Shown here: in pieces, positions 56,701 to 64,000 of the stretch
How positions within the stretch are numbered: position 1 is the first letter of the stretch
Layout of the letters: each line of letters begins with the position of its first letter
DNA from: Mesocentrotus franciscanus
Taxonomy: Eukaryota > Echinodermata > Echinoidea > Camarodonta > Strongylocentrotidae
Length of the DNA stretch: 64,000 nucleotides
NCBI GenBank assembly: GCA_037976565.1
Contig: CP137668.1
Location: forward strand, 31,234,264-31,298,263
Direction of reading: 5' to 3'
Program-made: the position numbers and the translations under genes
The notes under the pieces: generated by a model
What the model was told of the DNA's origin: nothing
Seen by the model: the letters and a program-made list of their open reading frames with translations, nothing else
Databases searched by the model: none

Positions 56701-59414
56701 GAACATATTTGGCGTTGACGCAGGTGACTCTTTCCTGGAGGAAAGTCGTAAGAAAGGGGTTTATCTGGAGCTTGAAAAGCATAGATTTGGCATCGGCCTC
56801 AAGGCACCTTACAATGACAGTACGTAACAAGAATATGCATTCTTTATGATTGAAGTAGTTCCTGCTCAGCAATAAAGTGCAGACAAATTTCGTTCAAGTC
56901 ATTTCGGGAAATAGGAGAGGTGAACGACAGTATATCAAAGGGACAATAACAATTTGTAAATTTGAAGATTGCATTATGTATAGCCATCTCAATTTTGTTT
57001 AAAAGTTAACAATTTCCCATTAACTGCAAAATGGCTGATTCAAAATTGAGACTCTAACTTTCATTTTTATTTTTCAAGCAAACCATCCCAAAAAGGTCCG
57101 AACATTTTAGCTGCTTTATGGACACACAAGTCAGGTGACTGTTTTTAACGTTACGTCTTGATTTGCAAAATAATTTATGTTAAATGAGAGAGAAAGGTCG
57201 AGAGAATAAAACTGAGCAAGCATGATGCTTCAAATTGATTTACTTACTTCAGTTGACGAGAGGCTAGATAAGTCTACAACTATAAGAATTTGCTTCGTTC
57301 TTTATTGTTTTGTGTTAACTATTATTATTAATTATATGTATTGTTATTAATTATGTATTGTATAACATAGGTTCCTTTGATGTCGTCATGACTATATCTG
57401 TATTTGGGCCCAATACAATCAACCATACTGCACTCTATGAGATCGACAGGATATTATCCCCAGGTAACCTGATGTTCGTTCTTTTGCAGCCATTGTAGGG
57501 CAATTTTTTTTCTATTGAATAGTGATAAATAACAATTTAATAAATAACAATAATGTGGTTTTATTTACCCAGGGTAGCCAAATAAATATCAATACTGCTC
57601 AACCTGCAGGCCCTGTAATCATTATTACCTCAGCTATTGCCAGGTTCCTCGTTTACAGCTGGGTGGAGAGTCTTGCCAAAGGACATTAGTGCCGGTGGGA
57701 TTCGAACCTTCAACCCTTGAATTGAGAGTCAAATGAATGAACCACTATATATACCGCGACACCTCCACTGAAAACCATCTTGTACGACCATGCATACAAT
57801 AAATACTGAAATAAATACCAGGACGTCGTGGGGGGCGAATTTGCCGACAAGGTGGCTGAAACTTCTCTTCACGAATATCATGTCATCATTTTTTATTTAA
57901 GAAATATTCATTAAGTGAAATTGCCAACCAACTACTATTATTAAGATTATTATTAATATTTATGTCGACGAACGCTTCTGTTAATGCATTTTCATAGCGT
58001 TNNNNNNNNNNNNNNNNNNNNNNNNNNNNNNNNNNNNNNNNNNNNNNNNNNNNNNNNNNNNNNNNNNNNNNNNNNNNNNNNNNNNNNNNNNNNNNNNNNN
58101 NNNNNNNNNNNNNNNNNNNNNNNNNNNNNNNNNNNNNNNNNNNNNNNNNNNNNNNNNNNNNNNNNNNNNNNNNNNNNNNNNNNNNNNNNNNNNNNNNNNN
58201 NNNNNNNNNNNNNNNNNNNNNNNNNNNNNNNNNNNNNNNNNNNNNNNNNNNNNNNNNNNNNNNNNNNNNNNNNNNNNNNNNNNNNNNNNNNNNNNNNNNN
58301 NNNNNNNNNNNNNNNNNNNNNNNNNNNNNNNNNNNNNNNNNNNNNNNNNNNNNNNNNNNNNNNNNNNNNNNNNNNNNNNNNNNNNNNNNNNNNNNNNNNN
58401 NNNNNNNNNNNNNNNNNNNNNNNNNNNNNNNNNNNNNNNNNNNNNNNNNNNNNNNNNNNNNNNNNNNNNNNNNNNNNNNNNNNNNNNNNNNNNNNNNNNN
58501 NAAATGCATTTCATAGCGTTCAGCTCACTGTTGTATGTTTTCCTGTTGAACTTTTGTATCCGTTTAGTCATACTCCGTTCATAGATAGTTTGCTTAGCCG
58601 GTAGAAACGGGAAAATTATTAAGGAACTTAAAAGTTTTAGAAAGAATCTGGCAAGGTATATAAGGAAGGTTTGAATTTTTGAAAGTTCGGATATTGAGAA
58701 TCCGCTATTGGTCAGTTAAAAATAGAGCAGTTTATTACATGTCTATACGGGGGAACTTACACGTCCTCCTGCGATTAAAAATGTCTGTTCCATTATAAAT
58801 TGACAAACCCCGTAATGTTGTAAAACAGGACTGCATAGCGAATAGGGACGGAGCCCGGGATAGCTGGACATGCGTGAAAAAATGTCGTCCCCACTGCTAA
58901 ATAGGTCGTTCCCATCTATCTGTTTGGTGGGTAAACGCTTTAGAAGTCGTGGAACGCTTTAACAGTGTTGGTAACGACTTAGTATCAAATTTCTTATATC
59001 ATATCCTTCTTTCCTACACCGTTAATAATCGTTTCTTCGAAAAGTGTCAAACCTTTCTTATATTTCTGTCTTCTGTTTCTGAACTTTTTTCTTGATTGTT
59101 CTGCTTCCACGCAAGACAGAATTCCATGAAAGGTTAATTCTTATTCAACCAATTCAATACGTGTGCCTTTTTTTCTCTCCAATACAGGTGGGTACCTAAT
59201 GATGTTCATCCGTAGATCGCGACTTGAAATGGAGCGAGAAAACTTCAACGTGAAGGCGGTCTTGGAGGGGTGGGTGAGCAGCGGGCAATGGGAGCGCCTT
59301 CCTGACGGCAGCGGGATCTACTACAGTAGACCAGACGGCGTGGAAGAGGGCGACGAGGTAGTGGAACAAGATGGCGTCATCGTTACCATGCGAAAACTTC
59401 AAACTTCGACATAA
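53634..59414 (+). CDS. METTL27-like class I methyltransferase, 5 exons
   Basis: The spliced product is 239 aa (human METTL27/WBSCR27: 245 aa). It has the family layout: an N-terminal AYGAWAHFYDE, GYGGYEAMGDNV, motif I ILDFGCGTGLFGQK (residues about 75-88, S-adenosylmethionine loop), GVDAG after motif II (about 98-102), a LEESRKKGVY helix, FDVVMTISVFGPNTI, RILSPGGYLMMFIRRS and a C-terminal sheet ending MRKLQTST-stop. I infer a small-molecule or protein methyltransferase; the METTL27 substrate is not settled. Exons: 53634-53771, 54846-54968, 56681-56819, 57371-57463, 59188-59414, phases all consistent. Oddities: exon 1 uses a poor GTTTAA donor, intron 2 holds a tandem array copying the start of exon 3, and intron 4 contains the assembly gap. 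Sea urchins are likely to have several related paralogues, so no symbol is assigned. Confidence 0.9.
54846..54968 (+). CDS. Methyltransferase exon 2, SAM motif I
   Basis: 41 codons, phase 0/0, DMITLGYGGYEAMGDN ... KILDFGCGTGLFGQK before GTAGGG. D-x-G-C-G-T-G is the SAM-binding loop. Confidence 0.95.
56110..56680. repeat. ~110-bp tandem array copying the acceptor and start of exon 3
   Basis: Six junctions of the form xxTGCAG|(C/T)TTCGATxT..GGGATAC.TGAACA occur at 56138, 56249, 56345, 56456, 56564 and the true exon 3 acceptor at 56680, spaced 111, 96, 111, 108 and 116 bp. Each unit also carries GGTGTTGACGCAA, TGACGTAAGGTGCTGACG and TCCATTTTCTTCACTGG. The decoy copies hold stop codons soon after the junction. 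A further worn unit may exist near 55700-55780. Confidence 0.92.
56681..56819 (+). CDS. Methyltransferase exon 3
   Basis: 139 nt, phase 0 in and 1 out, LRSLGYMNIFGVDAGDSFLE then ESRKKGVYLE and APYND, with donor GTACGT. Its first ~55 bases are the last unit of the upstream tandem array. Confidence 0.93.
57371..57463 (+). CDS. Methyltransferase exon 4
   Basis: 93 nt, phase 1 in and out, (S)FDVVMTISVFGPNTINHT then YEIDRILSP, between ACATAG and GTAACC. Confidence 0.93.
57590..57770 (-). repeat. tRNA-derived SINE
   Basis: On the minus strand, B box GGTTCGAATCC (57708-57698), a weak A-box region (GTATATATAGTGGTTCA) before it and the body CCTTTGGCAAGACTCTCCAC after it. No acceptor stem, so not a tRNA gene. 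In methyltransferase intron 4. Confidence 0.7.
58002..58501. other. Assembly gap, 500 N
   Basis: Exactly 500 N, a placeholder length. The bases on both sides are nearly the same (AATGCATTTTCATAGCGTT left, AAATGCATTTCATAGCGTT right). It lies in methyltransferase intron 4. Open frames that read through it have no meaning. Confidence 0.99.
59188..59414 (+). CDS. Methyltransferase exon 5 (last)
   Basis: Begins after CAATACAG, encodes (G)GYLMMFIRRSRLEMERENF, then VLEGWVSSGQWERL, IYYSRPDGVEEGDE and VIVTMRKLQTST with TAA at 59412-59414. GGYLMMFIR is the strand after motif III in METTL27-type proteins. Confidence 0.93.
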
Positions 59415-59985
59415 TAATATAAACGTATGATACCGATTTTGAAAAGTACTGGAGCCCTACCTTTGCAAACTATTACCTTACATTATATTTAGTATCATTT
59501 TAGTTCCACGGATCCCGTATCAATCAGATTTGAGCAAGACGTTATAGCCTACATGGTGTCCCTGAAAACGGAAAGCCAAGTTTACCGTTAAATAATCCGA
59601 TGATTTCATATTATTACTTGGATAATGTTTATTTGATTGGAAAGCTCGATGACACCAGAATCATAATCAAGAAATCTGCATGACTAATTTCAGAGAGTCC
59701 GAAGACTAGAGGTAGTGTCATAAACCCAATTATCCAAAATAAGTGGATGGCTGTTATGTTCGGGTCATTATGGTTTTAAAATGAAAGTAAATGATGTGGA
59801 ATTGTTAAACATAGGCCTACAGCTCATTGAAAAGCTTATATTGTCTTGTTTCATATGATACCATAATCTTAATGGAAGGGTCACGCATGAATGAGTAGGT
59901 AGCATAATTTGCAATTGGATAGGCACATACCGATTTGTTTTAGGAAATGAAATGAGGCAATTGAACAATATTAATGCCATTTTGC
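59415..59985 (+). other. Probable methyltransferase 3' UTR
   Basis: No coding signal. The first strong AATAAA (about 60398) lies beyond a hAT-type MITE, so the transcript may either end earlier at an atypical signal or include the MITE. Confidence 0.4.
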
Positions 59986-60268
59986 CAGTGGCGGATCCAG
60001 GGGCCGGAGGGCCCTGACCCCCTCCCCTAGAAACAGATAAAAATAGTCTTTTTTGTTTAAAAAAAGAAGATGGGCCCCCTCCCCTGGCGCTCAAGGGGGA
60101 GGGGTGGTGGTTAAAAAAAAAAAAAATCAATTTTCGGAGGTAAAAAAAAAAACAATTTGCTCACTACCCCCACTGAGCGGAAAATCGGCCGGCACGGTTT
60201 TCCAATTTTCGCACGAAGTGGGACCCTTTTTCGGCCCCCTCCCTTGCCGCCGGCTGGATCCGCCCCTG
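59986..60268. mobile_element. hAT-type MITE, CAGTGGCGGATCCAGGGG family, copy 1
   Basis: Perfect 8-bp duplication CATTTTGC at 59978-59985 and 60269-60276. Ends CAGTGGCGGATCCAGGGG and the complement of GGCTGGATCCGCCCCTG. 283 bp. It shares TCGCAC.AAGTGGG and GGCCCCCTCCCTTGCCGCCG with copy 2 at 60702. Confidence 0.95.
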
Positions 60269-60559
60269 CATTTTGCTATACCCATCACAAATTATTCCTT
60301 CTCGGACGTCCCAGCGTGATTCTTCCATCATGATAATGGTGCTACAATGTATGTGGAAAATTACATTATGAACTTTGAAATTATGTGTATTTCCATGAAT
60401 AAATAATTTCATATAATTAAAAAAAATAATGAACCAAATGTAACAGTCATTCTCTTGTTTTGGAAAATTGAGTTTCTGTCACTTCTACTTCAGACTGTCT
60501 GATATCGGTCATGCGTGACTTCTTGATCATGGTTCTAGTGTCATGGGAAAAAAGAGAAA

Positions 60560-61690
60560 ATGAGCTATACGGAAAAACTTATCCATGCATTCGTGGCATC
60601 TCACCTCGATTATTGTAATAGTCTTCTAGCCGGTCTATACCCCAATCCCACATTGCACCCCTTCAACTCATCCAGAATACTGCCGCCAGACTAGTCATAC
60701 GCAGTGGCGGATCCAGGGGGGGGGGGGGCATTGGAAAAAAATTACCCTTCCTGGAAAATTTTTTTTTTTTTTTTTTTTGCTCACTACCCCCACTGATCGA
60801 AAAATCGACCGGCAAGATTTTCAAATTTTCGCACAAAGTGGGCCCCTTTTTAGGCCCCCTCCCTTGCCGCCGGCTGGATCCGCCCCTGGTCACACGTACC
60901 AAGAAATTTGAACACATTGCCCCAATCATCCAGTCGCTTCACTGGCTACCGATACTGGAACGCATTGTCTTCAAAATCCTCCTCCTTTTCTACAAAGCTA
61001 TCCACAACCGTCAAGCCCCTTCATACTTACAGAACCTCATCTCCCTCCGATCCTCATCAACTTCTTCTGCATTTCGACGTCTACGCTCCCATACTACTGC
61101 CCACCTTCAACTGCTGCCTGGACCTCGCACCAAGACACGCTACGGAGACCGCTCATTCACAGTTATTGCGCCCAAGTTATGGAATAATCTCCCCATTTAT
61201 ATACGAGAAGCCCCATCATTAGAATCATTCAAGTCACTCCTGAAAACCCACCTCTTTCCATAACTGTGATTACCCTCCCCCTCCCCAAGCCTGTATTGAG
61301 CGTAATTATACTACCTTGCAGTTTAATGATATTGTAATTTCTATTGTATAATGTTGTATAATAGGTGTTTTGATATGCATAATTATAATATTGAATATAA
61401 TAATTTATACACCGGGTTATTGTAAGTAGCATTTGCATAGTTCACATTGTGTATTATAATGCCGAGCCCATATTTGGTTCATCTATAATCTTAATTAATT
61501 CTGATGTAGTCATTATTTTGTGTAATGTCATATTCTTCTTTGCCGTTTACTTGTAATTCAATGTTTTTAATATGTTTCTTTGGTATCTCTCACTTTTCCT
61601 TCCTTTTCCTTTCTTCTTTTTCTTGCGCTTAAAAACATTAGTATTAAGCGCTTTATAAATGTAATGTATTATAATGTATTATTATTTCCC
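60560..61690 (+). pseudogene. L2/CR1-like LINE 3' fragment, interrupted by a MITE
   Basis: RT thumb and C terminus: HAFVASHLDYCNSLLAGL before the insertion, then RTKKFEHIAPIIQSLHWLPI, ILLLFYKAIHNRQAPSYLQN, YGDRSFTVIAPKLWNNLP and FKSLLKTHLF-P-stop (61261-61263). A one-base loss near 60660 and the 187-bp MITE break the frame. The 3' UTR ends with AAGCGCTTTATAAATG and ATAATGTATT repeats. 5'-truncated and dead. Confidence 0.9.
60702..60888. mobile_element. hAT-type MITE, copy 2, nested in LINE
   Basis: 8-bp flanks GTCATACG (60694-60701) and GTCACACG (60889-60896), one mismatch. Ends CAGTGGCGGATCCAGGGG and GGCTGGATCCGCCCCTG. Excising it joins the LINE frame ARLV to TRTKKFEH, which confirms the insertion site. 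Confidence 0.93.
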
Positions 61691-61699
61691 ATGATGTAC

Positions 61700-62550
61700 A
61701 AATTATTAAATTTTACCTACAAACTTGGGTTTCCATTTATTACAGACACTCTGTATTATCAAACTAAACGTACTTATAAAAGCATTATAGGCCTTCCGTA
61801 GTTTTAAAAATCTAGCATTTTAATCAATTGACTATTTTATATGTACACTATTTATGCTAAAATATTATGCATTGCAGTTGAGTGAACAGGCTCTATAATA
61901 CATTTAATAAACCATGAATTGAAATTAATACAACGATAATTATTGATACGAATAAGAAATTGCACTGAACAGGAAGGACAGATAAACAGAAGAGGGCGCT
62001 AGTGATTTTTTTTTTCATCCAGAAAACGTTTATTTTTTTATCTAATATCGCCCGTTACTAGAAATTCCCTTTTCATACAAAGCGCCATAAAAATATTCTG
62101 TTTCTTGTATCCACTGACTATGATAAAATTCTGAATTTTGATTTCAACATTGAACAACTAGAACGTTGCTGAAAGTTACATAATTACGTAATTATTATTT
62201 TATTGAGGACATTTTCCCAATAATTTTGTTTTAAAATAACGAATAAAACCGTAATAAAAGATATTTATGTTAGCAATGAAATTCGAAATGTGATATTCTG
62301 TCGCCATATTTTGTTTGTTTTTCTTAAAAAGCATGTAGGAGTTTTCATACTATATGGTGGTAAATTGTATTTTTGTGAAATTTAACGCAATTCCCAGTAT
62401 CTTTGAACGTGTTGTTTCTTTTTTGCCAAATAATTGATCATCCTGAAACTTGTCAAGGATCCGACCTTAATTATACAAGTTTAAATTTATTAAGTCATCA
62501 TTGGTCTAGTTCAATTTGTATGAAGAATGAAAAAAAGTAAGAAAGAAAGA
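61700..62550. other. Intergenic DNA, no gene seen
   Basis: AT-rich. Nothing recognisable as exon, LINE or inverted-repeat element. Confidence 0.4.
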
Positions 62551-62573
62551 ATTAACAAATAAGGAAGGAATCG

Positions 62574-62735
62574 GAGGAGAAGGAGGAGGAAGAAGAAGAT
62601 GAAGAAAAAGAGAAGAAGAAGAAGAAGAAGAAGAAGAAGAAGAAGAAGAAGAAGAAGAAGAAGAAGAAAGAAGAAGAAGAAGAAGAAGAAGAAGAAGAAG
62701 AAGAAGAAGAAGAAGAAGAAGAAGAAGAAGAAGAA

Positions 62736-62776
<41 letters not shown>

Positions 62777-62862
62777 GGAAGAGAAAGAAGAAGAAGAAGA
62801 AGAAGAAGAAGAAGAAGAAGAAGAAGAAGAAGAAGAAGAAGAAGAAAAAGAGGAAGAAGAAA
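62574..62862. repeat. Long (AAG)n microsatellite
   Basis: About 290 bp of GAA/AAG with few interruptions (AAAG, GAGGAAGAGG). Poly-Lys, poly-Ser and poly-Phe/Leu open frames here are artefacts of the repeat. Confidence 0.98.
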
Positions 62863-62959
62863 TGTCGATTGTCAATTTTTACACTCGTAGGGGAATTCTT
62901 GATTTTATTTCTATTTATACTATCATTCACCTGTATTTATACAATTTTTAATTTTTAAT

Positions 62960-63500
62960 TTATTTATTATCACTTTTTAAAACCCGCAAAAGGGATCATA
63001 TGTGTTCGGGCAAATTTTCGCGAGGGGTAGGTAGGGGTGACTCTTCTAGCTCGAATATTTTTTTATTTTAATAATTATTTTTAGAGTGAGCAAAGTGAGT
63101 GAGCAAAAGAAAATGCCATTTTGTTATATTAAGAATGTTATTTCAAACTCAAAATATGCTACATAATATTTTTCAAAATAAATGTACATTAGGATCTTTC
63201 GCTGCCCGAAAACGATATGACGGTTGCCACATTATTGGTATTTTGAAAATTCCAGGGATCGCAGTTAATTCCAGTGCACCCTCAAATTATGTAGGCCTAT
63301 ATATTATAGATCTTCTCCCCCAAAAGAATCAGACGAAAAATAATTGACAGACCATAACAGGCCCACCTACAAACCCTCCGAACAAAAATTGGCTTGACCA
63401 TATACAATATGTATATACTTTATAGAAACAATGGAATCATTGTGAGAGAAAGTGGCAGGGGTGAGTTAAAAAAAGGGAAAATGAAATCGAAAACCTTCGC
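62960..63500. other. Intergenic DNA, no gene seen
   Basis: No supported exon. Short open frames lack recognisable motifs. Confidence 0.35.
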
Positions 63501-63502
63501 TT

Positions 63503-63505
63503 TTC

Positions 63506-63536
<31 letters not shown>

Positions 63537-63540
63537 TCCC
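63503..63540. repeat. (TTTC)n microsatellite
   Basis: TTTC tetranucleotide run of about 36 bp. Confidence 0.95.
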
Positions 63541-63869
63541 TTTTCTTTCGTTCTACAAGTTCTATGTTTGCCTTCTTTCCTCATGACATTCTCCCTTTCA
63601 TTTTCTTGCTCTTTTTGTTTAGCATGTAACTTTTGTTTGTACAGGGGAGGGGGTTGCAGCCCCCAAAGCACCCCCACCAGTATTCCAGGAGTAATTTTAT
63701 TATTAATACATAGCTGTTAGTCTGTTCATTTTTCGCTGTATCATCACTGTGTCTTTCAGTGATTATTCAAACTCTGGTCTTATCTGAAAATATAATGCAC
63801 TTTGAACTTGTTAAGCTTGCTTCATGTCAATACAATATTAGACCAACACAATAACCCATGTATTCATTC

Positions 63870-63882
63870 ATCTCTCTCTCTC

Positions 63883-63912
<30 letters not shown>
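63870..63912. repeat. (TC)n microsatellite
   Basis: TCTCTC run with one CCC interruption; a second CT run starts at the window end (63989-64000). Confidence 0.95.
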
Positions 63913-63913
<1 letters not shown>

Positions 63914-64000
63914 TCAATTCAATTCATTAACAAAATCTGGCTCTCTTCGCGTGTTTATGTTTGTCTTTCTGACTGTCTCTGTCTTTGTCTCTCTCTCTCT

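Noticed and set aside
57886..58604. Open frames of about 200 codons on both strands
   Set aside because: They read through the 500-N gap; there is no sequence behind them.
62511..62958. Poly-Lys/Arg, poly-Ser and poly-Phe/Leu frames
   Set aside because: All are frames of a pure (AAG)n microsatellite.
1..64000. CRISPR arrays, operons, prophage or restriction/defence systems
   Set aside because: The window is intron-bearing animal DNA; tandem repeats here lack regular unique spacers, and genes are single with their own promoters.

Overview
The window is animal nuclear DNA, most likely from a sea urchin or another echinoderm. The evidence is three kinds: compact coding exons with GT-AG introns and conserved animal proteins; a dense load of short inverted-repeat transposons, L2/CR1- and RTE-type LINE relics and tRNA-derived SINEs; and abundant microsatellites. 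The echinoderm assignment is an inference from repeat style and protein similarity; the sequence does not prove it. There is no sign of bacterial or phage organisation.

Four genes can be supported by exon-by-exon reading with matching splice phases. (1) MPND, a RAMA + JAMM/MPN-domain protein, lies on the minus strand in 13 coding exons from 17367 down to 6320. (2) COPS8 (COP9 signalosome subunit 8) lies on the plus strand in 7 exons from 17793 to 26001. It is head-to-head with MPND across about 425 bp, so the two probably share a divergent promoter. (3) A gene of unknown function lies on the plus strand with three 3' exons at 44677-47169, a stop codon and a close poly(A) signal; its 5' end is not resolved. 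(4) A METTL27-like class I methyltransferase lies on the plus strand in 5 exons at 53634-59414. Its fourth intron contains a 500-N assembly gap.

Layout: 1-2.8 kb is repeat-bearing intergenic DNA; 2.8-6.3 kb is AT-rich and may be the MPND 3' UTR; 6.3-17.4 kb is MPND; 17.8-27 kb is COPS8; 27-41.9 kb is almost purely repeats (a TTAA-flanked element carrying a nested mariner-like insertion, degenerate minisatellites, tandem duplications, LINE ends); 42-47.2 kb holds the unknown gene; 47.2-53.6 kb is repeats; 53.6-59.4 kb is the methyltransferase gene; 59.4-64 kb is a hAT-type MITE, an L2/CR1-like LINE fragment broken by a second copy of that MITE, and long (AAG)n and (CT)n tracts.

The most notable points are: a 1-base frameshift inside the catalytic JAMM motif of MPND; a tandem array in the methyltransferase gene whose ~110-bp units repeat the splice acceptor and first part of exon 3; the head-to-head pairing of an MPN-family and a PCI-family gene; the unrecognised gene at 44.7-47.2 kb; and at least six TTAA-flanked terminal-inverted-repeat elements of five sequence families.
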